Both the position numbers and the translations under genes were made by a program. This document shows, piece by piece, positions 5,222-12,223 of a DNA stretch of 12,289 nucleotides; within the stretch, counting starts at the first letter, position 1; each line of letters opens with the position of its first letter. The stretch is from the NCBI GenBank assembly GCA_964370855.1, contig CAYJMF010000125.1, positions 1-12,289 on the forward strand. The letters are read 5' to 3'. A model generated the notes under the pieces. It searched no databases. It was not told where the DNA came from and saw only the letters and a program-made list of their open reading frames with translations. This DNA is from JAKLKS01 sp964370855 (GTDB lineage Bacteria; Planctomycetota; JAJSAM01; JAKLKS01).

Positions 5222-6481
5222 TCAGAGTTCCGATGGCAGTTTCTGGTACCCCACGGGGACGAACCGGGCCAGGGCGTTGGCCGCGCTGGTCACGGCCCCG
5301 TTGCTGAAGTGCAGGTCGATGGTACCCGTCGTGGAGAGGTTGTCCACGGAGGCGGTCTCGCCGGAGATCACGGCCCCCGTCACCAGTTTCGTGGCGCCGC
5401 CGCCGACGAACCGGACCGCCCCGGTCACGACGATGATGCCCGTGAAGTTCGTCGTGCCGCCGATCTCCAGGTCCCCGTCCACCACCCAGATGCCGGCCCC
5501 CGACGTGTTCCCGGAGAACTTGACCGTGTTCCCCGGCCCCCCGGCGTCGTGGTAGGTGATCTCCCAGGTGGCGGGGCTCGCGGGGGTCGGGCCCGGGGGG
5601 GTCCCGAAGGGGCCGGGGAGGTTGACCCCGGATCCGACGACGTGGTGGGCCGGCTCGACGTTGTCCGCGGCGAACTGGATGATGGAGTCGAAGTCCATGG
5701 TGTTCGGGTTGGAGTTCTGGTAGGTCGGAGTGGTGCCCGTGATCTGGGTCCCGGACTTGGCGGCGATGGCCGCCGTGTCCGCCGCGTTGAAGACCCCCGT
5801 GGACGCGATGGCCGGGAGTTTCGGGGCGCCCGGGATGACCGCATGGGAGTACATGTCGTGGTCGAGCCCGGACACCGTGTAGGACTTGCTGCTCCCCATG
5901 TCCACGTTGGGGGTGGCGTCGTCGATGAACACGGCGGCCTGGATGTTGAACTGGTTCGTCACCTTCTGGAAGGTCCCCATGACGCGGACCTTGTAGACGT
6001 TGGACGGGTCCACCTCGCCGCGGTAGCCGGTGCTGACGATGGTCACGAAGTTCGCCTCGTCGGGGTCGCCGGCGTCCCACACCCCGTTCCCGTCGTTGTC
6101 GATGCCGTCGGTGTCCCCCCGGGCGAACTCCAGGACGAACTGCCCCATCAGGGAGCGGGACTTGTCGCCGGAGTCGAAGTCAGCGGCGTAGACGTTGTCG
6201 AAGGGGTTGTCGGAGTCGTCGATGGTCAGCCCCGCCGCGGGCCACAGGGGGTTGCTCCGGTTGGCCGGGAGGTTCGCCTCGGCGAGCCCCCGGGACAGCC
6301 CCGCCTCGGCGACGTGAAGGGCGGCCTCCATGCCGATGCGGTGCTCCGTGAGCCGCTGGCGGCCCATGGAGACGGCGCTGAGGGCGAAGCCGATGCCCGC
6401 GGCCACCACCACGGAGACGACCATGATGAAGAGGGCCGCGCCGGACTCCTCCCGGCGGGCGCGGTCTGCGTTCACGTGCAT
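5222..6481 (-). CDS. PilX/GspK-like minor pilin with calcium-binding-like loop and beta-helix-like C-terminus
   Basis: This protein of 419 aa (422 aa from the ATG at 6490) begins with a basic leader, R-A-R-R-E-E-S-G, then a hydrophobic segment A-A-L-F-I-M-V-V-S-V-V-V-A-A-G. There is no Glu at mature position 5, which is typical of PilX- and GspK-type subunits. M-E-A-A-L-H-V-A-E-A-G-L at about residues 51-62 is the PilX N-terminal signature. Residues 123-142 hold an Asp/Asn-rich loop (D-T-D-G-I-D-N-D-G-N-G-V-W-D) like EF-hand or thrombospondin type 3 calcium sites. The C-terminal half has Gly- and Val-rich repeated strands (G-D-L-E-I-G-G, then G-I-I-V-V-T-G-A-V-R-F-V-G-G-G), as in a beta-helix. 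The start at 6481 is preferred because GAAAGG lies 9 nt upstream, whereas it abuts the ATG at 6490. It is the third gene of the pilin operon and probably caps the tip complex with its two neighbours. Confidence 0.82.
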   Translation of the reverse strand: MHVNADRARREESGAALFIMVVSVVVAAGIGFALSAVSMGRQRLTEHRIGMEAALHVAEAGLSRGLAEANLPANRSNPLWPAAGLTIDDSDNPFDNVYAADFDSGDKSRSLMGQFVLEFARGDTDGIDNDGNGVWDAGDPDEANFVTIVSTGYRGEVDPSNVYKVRVMGTFQKVTNQFNIQAAVFIDDATPNVDMGSSKSYTVSGLDHDMYSHAVIPGAPKLPAIASTGVFNAADTAAIAAKSGTQITGTTPTYQNSNPNTMDFDSIIQFAADNVEPAHHVVGSGVNLPGPFGTPPGPTPASPATWEITYHDAGGPGNTVKFSGNTSGAGIWVVDGDLEIGGTTNFTGIIVVTGAVRFVGGGATKLVTGAVISGETASVDNLSTTGTIDLHFSNGAVTSAANALARFVPVGYQKLPSEL

Positions 6482-6506
6482 GGCATCCATCCTTTCGCGG
6501 TGAGGA

Positions 6507-7307
6507 TCAGTTGTAGAGGTTGACGAAGGCCGTGCCGCGGAAGCCGCGGACGCGGGGGGTCCCGTCGGGGTTGCGGATCTGGGCGTCCACCTTGAGGACG
6601 CCCACCATCACCATGACCCGGTTCCCCGAGCGGGTGACGGCGATCCCCCCGGAGACCGTCATGGGCTGGTCCCACTTCCCGGCGACGAACTCGCTGGCCT
6701 CGAACTTCACCATGTCGAAGATGCCGAGGGAGCCGGCCAGCTTGCCCGTGTCCGTGAAGTCCTTCACGAGGAGGGGCACGGGGGCGGCGGCGAGGCTCGG
6801 CGGGGGAGCGGGGAGGAAGGAGTCCAGGTCGGGAGGGAACTCCCGGATACGCAGCTCCCGCTCGTCCCAGATATTGTCCGAATCGTCGTCCTTCTGGTTG
6901 GCGACGTCGTACTCGCCGTCGGGGAGGGCGTGGACCCAGATGGTCTTGCGGAGCACGGGGCCCCCGGCGAAGCCCACCACCTCGCGGAACTGGAAGCTGT
7001 CGTAGACGAAGAGCGCGGGGTCGGAGGTGGGGTTGTCCGGCACCTGGACCCCGTTGGCGTCCTTGAGATCGTCGATGTTGGCGTTGCGCATCCTCTCGGC
7101 CACCTGGCCCGCGAGGAACTCCGCGAGCTGGTCGCCGCTGGAGGAGACGGAGGCGGCGCTGAGGAGTTTCTGCCCGGACCCGAGGATGGAGGCCGTGGCG
7201 CCGATGATCATGAAGAGGATCACCGCGGCGATCATCACCTCGAGGATGGAGAAGCCGCCGTCGGGAGCGGCGGCGCGGCAATCGGGCCGGATGTCTGTCT
7301 GGCTCAT
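6507..7307 (-). CDS. PilW/GspJ-like minor type IV pilin (prepilin)
   Basis: This 266-aa prepilin-like protein has a cytoplasmic leader ending in D-G-G and a class III cleavage site G18|F19 followed by S-I-L-E-V-M-I-A-A-V. E23 is the conserved mature +5 Glu, and a transmembrane helix extends to about residue 42. The globular domain has no recognised enzyme motif. It carries an acidic D-D-D-S-D-N-I-W-D-E-R-E stretch (140-151) reminiscent of the calcium-like loop of the next gene. As the middle gene of the trio it fits PilW/GspJ, a tip-complex subunit that primes pilus or pseudopilus assembly; prepilin peptidase acts on it at the inner membrane. The ATG is 5 nt after the upstream gene's stop, with GGAAGTGA as a modest Shine-Dalgarno overlapping that stop. 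A type II secretion pseudopilin is an equal alternative to a type IV pilin. Confidence 0.85.
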   Translation of the reverse strand: MSQTDIRPDCRAAAPDGGFSILEVMIAAVILFMIIGATASILGSGQKLLSAASVSSSGDQLAEFLAGQVAERMRNANIDDLKDANGVQVPDNPTSDPALFVYDSFQFREVVGFAGGPVLRKTIWVHALPDGEYDVANQKDDDSDNIWDERELRIREFPPDLDSFLPAPPPSLAAAPVPLLVKDFTDTGKLAGSLGIFDMVKFEASEFVAGKWDQPMTVSGGIAVTRSGNRVMVMVGVLKVDAQIRNPDGTPRVRGFRGTAFVNLYN

Positions 7308-7312
7308 GGCGC

Positions 7313-7981
7313 TCACTTCCCCACGAAGGTGGACAGCTTCAGTTCCGAGGGGCCGCTGGCCCCCTTCCACTGGACGCGGGCCGTCACCCAGTACCCCGTC
7401 CCCTCCCCCACCCCGTTGAGCCCGGTGTCGGGGGCGCGGAAGATGACGCGGCCGATGACGGTCCTCATGTACTTCTGCGGGGTGAGGGCGGCGGCCGGGA
7501 ACTCCTCCTGGTTGGGGTCCGTGAGGATCTCGTCCATCCCCTCCCAGGGGACCAGTCCGGCGAGGAGGGGGTCCTCGAGGTTGGCCGTGAACAGGGCTCC
7601 GGCGTAGGCCGCGGTCCCGACCTGGTGGAACCACCGCTCGAAGTACATCGGGCCCGCGGTCATCTCCTTGAAGCGGAAGCCCGCGGCATTGATGGAGTCC
7701 CCCGTGGGGACCAGGAACCCGCCGACGCCGTCCGCGGGCACCTCCAGGAGTTCCGTGTAGCCGAGGGAGCGGACCCGCTCGATCTGGGAGGTGGCCCAGG
7801 TGAGGGCGGTCTTCTTCTCCGCGGCCACCCGATCCACCCGGTAGGAGGTCACCATCGCGAAGGCGAGCCCCATCAGGCCGACGACCAGGATGGCGATGCC
7901 CACCACGATCTCGACCAGGGTGAAGCCGCCCTCCCGGGAGGGAGCCGGCCGTGCGCGGGAACGCCCGTCCATCGTCTTCAT
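7313..7981 (-). CDS. PilV/GspI-like minor type IV pilin (prepilin)
   Basis: This 222-aa protein has leader R-P-A-P-S-R-E-G-G, cleavage site G19|F20 and the textbook prepilin start F-T-L-V-E-I-V-V-G-I-A-I-L-V-V-G-L with E24 as mature +5 Glu. The helix runs to about residue 43 and continues into an amphipathic alpha1 (T-A-L-T-W-A-T-S-Q-I-E-R-V-R), as in PilV/GspI. The remainder is a globular beta domain of unknown detail. The start at 7981 is chosen over the ATG at 8023 because AAGGAGGT (7992-7999) lies 10 nt before it, and because the -10-like site at 8012-8017 would fall inside the longer reading. It is the first gene of a tight three-gene operon (gaps of 5 and 25 nt). Confidence 0.88.
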   Translation of the reverse strand: MKTMDGRSRARPAPSREGGFTLVEIVVGIAILVVGLMGLAFAMVTSYRVDRVAAEKKTALTWATSQIERVRSLGYTELLEVPADGVGGFLVPTGDSINAAGFRFKEMTAGPMYFERWFHQVGTAAYAGALFTANLEDPLLAGLVPWEGMDEILTDPNQEEFPAAALTPQKYMRTVIGRVIFRAPDTGLNGVGEGTGYWVTARVQWKGASGPSELKLSTFVGK

Positions 7982-8011
7982 GAGGATCTGAACCTCCTTC
8001 GCCACCCCCCA

Positions 8012-8017
8012 AGAGTA
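8012..8017 (-). promoter_or_regulatory. Candidate -10 element of the minor-pilin operon
   Basis: TACTCT on the minus strand lies 12 nt upstream of the AAGGAGGT Shine-Dalgarno and 30 nt upstream of the PilV-like ATG, in the 117-bp gap after the histidine kinase gene. The same hexamer occurs upstream of the membrane-protein gene at the right end of the window. No clear -35 is found. The remainder of the gap (8018-8098) shows no convincing terminator for the kinase operon. Confidence 0.3.
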
Positions 8018-8098
8018 CGACACGGGGGATGAGGAGGTCCAGAGAGGGACGTGAAGATTCCTTCATCCCGCCGTCCCATCCCCGTTCCCGGACCGGCC

Positions 8099-9499
8099 TT
8101 AGGACGAAGCGGACGTCCCGGGCACGGAGAGCCGGAAGAGGGCCCCGGGCTCCCCGGGATTGAGCAGGTCCACTTCGCCGCCGCAGGATCGGGCCAGGCG
8201 CCTCGCCAGGGCGAGGCCGAGGCCGAAGCCGGCCCCCGAGGAGCGCCCCGCCCGGCCCCGGAAGAGGCGGTCGAAGATCCGCTCCCCCTCCTCGGCGGAC
8301 ACCCCGGGCCCGGTGTCCCGGACGAGGACCGCCACCCGCCCCCCCGACTCCTCCACGGTCATGGCCGCGCTCCCCCCCCGTGGCGTGTAGCGGAAGGCGT
8401 TGTCCACGAGCACCGAGGCCGCGGTCTCGAGGACCTCCCGGGGGACGGCGGCGGCGAGGGGCCCCGCCGGCGGGGTCCAGCGGAAGGCGACCCCGCGGGC
8501 CTCCCCGAGGGTGGCGAAGTCCGGGGCGAGGGCCCCGAGGACCGCCCCCACGTCGAGGGGCGGGGGCGGCGGGGCCTCCCCGGAGGGCAGCGCCCGGGCC
8601 ATCTCCAGCAGTGCCTGGACGAGCCGGTCGATGCGGTCCACGTCGGCGAGCACCGACCGGAGGGCCTCCTCCCGCTCCCCCGCGTCCCCCGAGGCGAGGG
8701 CCTCCTCCACGCGGATGCGGAGCACCGAGAGGGGCCCGCGCATCTCGTGGGCCGCCTCCCCGGCGAAGCGGCGTTCCTCCTCGAGAGAGCGGCCGACCCG
8801 GGCGAGGAGCCCGTCGAGGAGCCGGGCGAGGTCCCCGAACTCGTCCTTTGCCGCGCCCGCGGAGAGGCCGCCGGCGGGGCGCTCCGCGTCCACGGCGCGG
8901 GCCGCCTCCGTCATCCCCCGGAGGGGATCGAGGACCGCCGCCGCGCCGGACCAGGCACCGGCCGCCACGAGGATCACCCCCGCGAGGGCGGCCCCGGCGA
9001 GTAGGAGTCGGACCTCCCGGCGGGACTGCAGGACCTCCTCCAGGGAGACACCGGCGGCGAGGACGAGGGAGGGGCCGCCGGCCCCCTCCGCCACGGGCAC
9101 CACGAGCACGCGCCACGCCCCGTCCACGGCATCGGGAACGGTGACGGGACCGGCGGGCCCCTTCACCGCGGGCTTGAGGGCGTCGGCGCCCGGGGGCGGG
9201 GCGCGGCCGGCGGTGGCGAGGACGCCTCCCGGCCCCGGCCCCCCGCGGCGCAGCAGGGCCCACTCCCTCTCCCCCGCCCGGGTCCAGGCCTCGCCCCGGC
9301 GGCGGAAGGCCTCCAGGCCCCCCTCCTCCGCCAGCGTCCGCAGGCCCTCGACCCGGGAGCGGAGGAGTTCGTCCCGCGCCCGCTCCATGGGGCCCACGAG
9401 GACCGTCTCCACGACCCCCGCCACGAGGAGGAGGGCGGCGGCCGCGGGCAGGGCGGCCCGCAGGGCGAGGCGCGTCCGAAGACGGCGCCCGGTGCTCAC
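8099..9499 (-). CDS. Sensor histidine kinase (HAMP, HisKA, HATPase_c)
   Basis: This 466-aa inner-membrane kinase reads GTG as its start, inside the GTGA overlap with the response regulator gene. Transmembrane helices lie at about 11-36 and 164-190, enclosing an extracytoplasmic sensor region of about 125 residues with no recognised fold. A HAMP-like linker (about 188-240) is followed by the dimerisation box E-A-A-H-E-M-R-G-P-L with the phospho-accepting H251. The ATP-binding domain has the N box (V-D-N-A-F-R-Y-T, N367), D-T-G-P-G-V (G1), an F-rich F-D-R-L-F-R-G, and G-F-G-L-G-L-A-L (G2). The layout is that of EnvZ/CpxA/QseC-type kinases. It should phosphorylate the OmpR-type regulator encoded just upstream. 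The signal is unknown. A longer reading from 9787 is a different-frame extension through the regulator gene and is not real. Confidence 0.95.
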   Translation of the reverse strand: MSTGRRLRTRLALRAALPAAAALLLVAGVVETVLVGPMERARDELLRSRVEGLRTLAEEGGLEAFRRRGEAWTRAGEREWALLRRGGPGPGGVLATAGRAPPPGADALKPAVKGPAGPVTVPDAVDGAWRVLVVPVAEGAGGPSLVLAAGVSLEEVLQSRREVRLLLAGAALAGVILVAAGAWSGAAAVLDPLRGMTEAARAVDAERPAGGLSAGAAKDEFGDLARLLDGLLARVGRSLEEERRFAGEAAHEMRGPLSVLRIRVEEALASGDAGEREEALRSVLADVDRIDRLVQALLEMARALPSGEAPPPPPLDVGAVLGALAPDFATLGEARGVAFRWTPPAGPLAAAVPREVLETAASVLVDNAFRYTPRGGSAAMTVEESGGRVAVLVRDTGPGVSAEEGERIFDRLFRGRAGRSSGAGFGLGLALARRLARSCGGEVDLLNPGEPGALFRLSVPGTSASS

Positions 9500-10188
9500 T
9501 CCTCCTCCCCCGCCGGCGCCCCCTCCGCCTCCAGGACGTACCCCACCCGGGGCACGGAGCGGAACCGGAGGCCGCCCCCCTCGAGCTTCCGCCGCAGGGC
9601 CGAGACGTGGACGTCCACCACGTTGCTGTACCCGTCGAAGGTCCACTGCCACACGGAGTTCACGACCTGGGTCCGGGTGAGCACGGCGCCCGGGGAGCGG
9701 AGGAAGAGGGCGAGGACGGAGAACTCCTTCGGCGTGAGTTCCACGGGGCGGCCGGCGGAGGTCACGCGGCGGGCGGCCTCGTCGCACTCCACGGCGCCGA
9801 GGCGGAGGATCGGGTCGGAGCGGCCCCCCGCCCCCCTCCGGTGGAGGGCGCGGACGCGGGAGAGGTACTCGTCGAGGGAGAAGGGCTTGGCGAGGAAGTC
9901 GTCGGCGCCGCGGTCGAGGCCCGCGACCTTCTCGGGTATCGAGGCGCGGCTGGAGAGGACGAGCACGGGGAGGGAGCGGCCGCTGCCCCGCACCTCGGCG
10001 AGGAAGTCGAGGCCGGAGCCGTCGGGGAGGACGAGATCGAGGGAGAGGAGGTCGTAGGTCCGCTCCGCAAGGAGCCGCCTCCCCTCGGCGAGGGTCCCGG
10101 CGCGGTCCGCGGCGTGGCCCGATTCCACGAGGGCCTTCTCGAGGAAGCCGCCGAGGCCCGGGTCGTCCTCGACGAGGAGGACCCTCAC
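9496..10188 (-). CDS. OmpR/PhoB-family response regulator
   Basis: This 230-aa two-domain regulator has a receiver domain (about 1-115) with acidic pocket E7-D8-D9, phospho-acceptor D51 (L-S-L-D-L-V-L-P-D-G), switch S79/S80 and K101 (F-L-A-K-P-F). A winged-helix DNA-binding domain follows (about 125-220), with L-T-P-K-E-F-S-V-L, N-V-V-D-V-H-V-S-A-L-R-R-K-L and R-S-V-P-R-V-G-Y-V-L. The start is the GTG at 10188, which overlaps the previous gene's stop in GTGA and places the receiver motif V-R-V-L-L-V-E-D-D at the very N-terminus. It is cotranscribed with the kinase gene, with which it also shares a GTGA overlap. Target genes are not evident from the window. Confidence 0.96.
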   Translation of the reverse strand: MRVLLVEDDPGLGGFLEKALVESGHAADRAGTLAEGRRLLAERTYDLLSLDLVLPDGSGLDFLAEVRGSGRSLPVLVLSSRASIPEKVAGLDRGADDFLAKPFSLDEYLSRVRALHRRGAGGRSDPILRLGAVECDEAARRVTSAGRPVELTPKEFSVLALFLRSPGAVLTRTQVVNSVWQWTFDGYSNVVDVHVSALRRKLEGGGLRFRSVPRVGYVLEAEGAPAGEEE

Positions 10189-10754
10189 GGGGCCACCGCC
10201 CGCGGCGGCCCGGCGTCCGCCCGCTCCTCGAGGGGAAGGCCGAGGTAGCCGGCCACGGCCTCGCCGCGGGAGCGCACCCGCGCCGCGTCCCCGCCCCGCC
10301 GCTCCGCCCACCCCACGTGGAGGGGGAGCCACTCCCCCCCGTCGATCTCGAGGCCCGCGGCGGGGGCGGTGCGGCTCCCGTCGGGGACGGGCTCCAGGGT
10401 CACGGCGCGGATCGCCGCCACGGGGAGGTCGAGGGGATCGTGCTCGGGCCGGCGGATGCGCACCCGGCCTCCGGCGCGGTCGAGGACCACCTCGGGCCGG
10501 CGGAGGAGGGAGAGGAGGAGCGCCACCACGAGGAAGGACGCCAGGGCGGCGGCGCAGAGGAACAGGGTGCGCAGGAGGCCGTCGGTGAAGGCGACGCCGA
10601 CGCAGAGCGAGAGATCCACGGCGCCGATCGCGCCGAGGGGGAGCAGGGTGTCCCCGAGGGGCTCGCGGAAGACGAGGCGCCCCCCCTCCTCCACGGGATC
10701 CGGGAGGACGAAGGTGCCGCGGAGGAGGGGCGTGCCCCTCGGGGGGAAGCGCAT
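10185..10754 (-). CDS. Membrane protein of unknown function, first gene of the two-component operon
   Basis: This 189-aa protein is not recognised by name. It has two hydrophobic stretches (about 39-58 and 62-84) that probably form a helical hairpin. A soluble C-terminal domain of alternating strands follows (V-V-L-D-R-A-G-G-R-V-R-I, then I-R-A-V-T-L-E, then W-L-P-L-H-V-G-W) and a closing helix A-V-A-G-Y-L-G-L-P-L. That pattern resembles small bacterial PH-like membrane-associated domains, an inference from layout only. It overlaps the response regulator by GTGA, so all three products are probably made together, and it may modulate the kinase. No Shine-Dalgarno precedes the ATG; instead TAGGAT lies 6 nt upstream, as in leaderless transcripts. 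Confidence 0.7.
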   Translation of the reverse strand: MRFPPRGTPLLRGTFVLPDPVEEGGRLVFREPLGDTLLPLGAIGAVDLSLCVGVAFTDGLLRTLFLCAAALASFLVVALLLSLLRRPEVVLDRAGGRVRIRRPEHDPLDLPVAAIRAVTLEPVPDGSRTAPAAGLEIDGGEWLPLHVGWAERRGGDAARVRSRGEAVAGYLGLPLEERADAGPPRAVAP

Positions 10755-10859
10755 GGCGGGATCCTACCGCGGGAGGGACCTTCCCCGGTTCGTCACTTGC
10801 TTGGGGATGGCTCCCCCCCCGGGTTATCCACGGGCGGCGGAACGACCGAGGAGCGTCCC
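10755..10859. other. Divergent intergenic region with a -10-like element and a DnaA-box-like site
   Basis: This 105-bp gap separates the two-component operon (-) from the LON-domain gene (+). On the minus strand TAGGAT (10761-10766) would place a transcript start at or near the ATG at 10754. On the plus strand I see no good promoter. TTATCCACG (10824-10832) matches the DnaA box TTATNCACA at 8 of 9 positions, but it is single, and there is no AT-rich stretch or box cluster here. Confidence 0.3.
10848..10853 (+). promoter_or_regulatory. RBS that points to a CTG start codon
   Basis: GAGGAG lies 6 nt before CTG at 10860. No ATG or GTG exists in frame near the N-terminus of the LON domain. The nearest standard start in frame is TTG at 10797, which has no Shine-Dalgarno and would add 21 residues of low-complexity sequence. 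Confidence 0.55.
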
Positions 10860-11522
10860 CTGGCCATCGAACCGGGCACCGAGCTGACCGTCGGCCTCTT
10901 CCCCCTGCCGGGGACCGTCCTGTTCCCCGGGGTCCCCCTCCCCCTCCACGTGTTCGAGCCGCGCTACCGGGCGCTGGCGCGGGACGCCCTGGCCGGCGAC
11001 CGCCGCATCGGCATCGTGCTGCTGTCGCCGGGCTGGGAGGCGGACTACGAGGGGCGGCCCGCGGTGCACGCCGTGGGCGGGCTCGGGGTCGTCTCCCGAT
11101 CCCACGCGCACCCCGACGGGCGCTTCGACCTGCTCCTCGTCGGAGCGGGGCGGTTCCGGATCCTCGGGGAGGAGCCCGGCGGGGAGTACCGGCGGGCGCG
11201 GGTGCGGATCCTCCCGGAGACGGCGCCGTCCCCCGACGACCCCGAGGCGGCGGCCCTCGGCGGCTCCCTGGTGGAGGCGGCCGAGTCCCTGCGGCCAGGC
11301 GGCATCCGGGCCTCCGGGGCCGAAGGGCCCGACCTCGGCCCCCTCACGGGCGTGGCGGCGGCGGTCTGCGGGCTCTCCGCCGAGGAGCGGCAGGCGCTGC
11401 TCGAGGTGGACGACGTCGAGGAGCGGGCGCGGAGGCTCCTTGCCATGGCGGGGCCGAGGGCGGCGCGGGCGCGGGCCCTCGACCGGATCCTCGAGCGGCG
11501 GCCCGACGCCGGGGCGAACTGA
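10860..11522 (+). CDS. Stand-alone LON-substrate-binding (Lon N-terminal domain) protein
   Basis: This 220-aa protein matches the N-terminal substrate-recognition domain of Lon protease without the AAA+ or protease domains. The beta core starts at once: V-G-L-F-P-L-P-G-T-V-L-F-P-G at residues 11-24, then L-P-L-H-V-F-E-P-R-Y-R (27-37), the family's most conserved block. R-I-G-I-V-L-L follows, then G-G-L-G-V-V and G-R-F-D-L-L-L-V-G-A-G-R-F-R-I, then a helical C-terminal bundle with D-D-V-E-E-R-A-R-R-L-L. Such single-domain proteins are widespread; their role is uncertain (peptide or protein binding has been proposed). CTG is the most likely start (see the RBS at 10848). The stop is separated by one base from the stop of the convergent membrane-protein gene, so there is no room for a terminator between them. 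Confidence 0.85.
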   Translation: MAIEPGTELTVGLFPLPGTVLFPGVPLPLHVFEPRYRALARDALAGDRRIGIVLLSPGWEADYEGRPAVHAVGGLGVVSRSHAHPDGRFDLLLVGAGRFRILGEEPGGEYRRARVRILPETAPSPDDPEAAALGGSLVEAAESLRPGGIRASGAEGPDLGPLTGVAAAVCGLSAEERQALLEVDDVEERARRLLAMAGPRAARARALDRILERRPDAGAN

Positions 11523-11523
11523 C

Positions 11524-12210
11524 CTACTTCCCGCCGAGCTTCACCTTCACGCGGCGGCCGAGGGTGCGCGGCAGGAGGAACAGGACGGCGCCGCCCACGA
11601 TCATGCCCGCCAGCTTGAAGTCCTTCCCGTGGGCCGCCATGCCGTCGTTGCTGAGCATCCCCGCGGCCAGCAGGCAGGCGGTCCAGCCCACGGCGGTGCA
11701 GCGGTTCCAGCGGGAGCCCTTCCTCCCGGGGCTGAACTCCTCGGCCTTCCTGAAGAGGGAGAAGGCGCCGAGCACCGAGGCGGCCACCGCGAGCCCGAAG
11801 GCGAGGAGGCGCGCGTCGGCCACCCCCGTGGCGGCCAGCATGACGGCGGCGAGGACCGCCGCCGGCCCCCAGAAGGAGCGGAACATGCCGAGGATCATCG
11901 TGACCCCGCCGAGGAACTTGAGCACCAGCAGGATCACCACGAAGAAGGCGGCCACCTCCTTCATGCCGCCGAAGAAGACCCATCCCGCCACGGAGACACC
12001 CGCGGCGATGGCCGTCATCCGGACGAACTTCCCCCTCCCCTGCACCGCGAAGGCGGCGCCGGCCACCACGAGGAAGACCCCGAACACCAGCAGGGCCACG
12101 AGGACGTCCGCCGGCACGTCCCACCCGAGGTTCGGCTCCATGAAGGCGAGGACCATCTCCTTCGCCGTCGTCCACAGCCTGTTCGCCACCACGTTGTCGA
12201 CCAGTCCCAT
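11524..12210 (-). CDS. Multi-pass membrane protein of unknown function
   Basis: This 228-aa protein (236 aa if started at 12234) is not recognised. It has about six or seven hydrophobic helices, among them V-A-L-L-V-F-G-V-F-L-V-V-A-G-A-A-F, a long A-A-F-F-V-V-I-L-L-V-L-K-F-L-G-G stretch, A-A-V-L-A-A-V-M-L-A-A and a last helix before a basic tail R-R-V-K-V-K-L-G-G-K, which should face the cytoplasm. No transporter or enzyme motif is visible. The start at 12210 is preferred. The eight codons between the two ATGs include GCT, ACT, CCA and AGG, which are out of character for this genome, and a TACTCT -10-like hexamer ends 7 nt before the second ATG, as in leaderless mRNAs. Neither ATG has a Shine-Dalgarno. 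It is convergent with the LON-domain gene with a 1-bp gap. Confidence 0.7.
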   Translation of the reverse strand: MGLVDNVVANRLWTTAKEMVLAFMEPNLGWDVPADVLVALLVFGVFLVVAGAAFAVQGRGKFVRMTAIAAGVSVAGWVFFGGMKEVAAFFVVILLVLKFLGGVTMILGMFRSFWGPAAVLAAVMLAATGVADARLLAFGLAVAASVLGAFSLFRKAEEFSPGRKGSRWNRCTAVGWTACLLAAGMLSNDGMAAHGKDFKLAGMIVGGAVLFLLPRTLGRRVKVKLGGK

Positions 12211-12217
12211 CCTTGGG

Positions 12218-12223
12218 AGAGTA
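12218..12223 (-). promoter_or_regulatory. Candidate -10 element for a leaderless membrane-protein mRNA
   Basis: TACTCT on the minus strand is followed by 7 nt and then ATG (12210), so transcription would begin at or beside the start codon. The same hexamer precedes the PilV-like gene. No -35 is evident. The remaining bases to the window end hold no gene; a weak inverted pair GCCGCCA/TGGCGGC (12227-12259) flanks the earlier ATG. Confidence 0.3.

Noticed and set aside
7308..9263. Upstream extension of the PilW-like frame to a 918-codon reading
   Set aside because: Only the last 266 codons (from 7307) encode the pilin; the rest is an out-of-frame shadow over the PilV-like and histidine kinase genes.
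10824..10832. DnaA-box-like TTATCCACG suggesting an origin
   Set aside because: There is a single near-match, no cluster of boxes, no AT-rich unwinding region, and no dnaA or dnaN nearby.
10317..10859. Long N-terminal extension of the LON-domain frame
   Set aside because: It lies antisense to the small membrane protein gene and is Glu/Gly/Arg-rich without family similarity; the LON domain starts right after the CTG at 10860.
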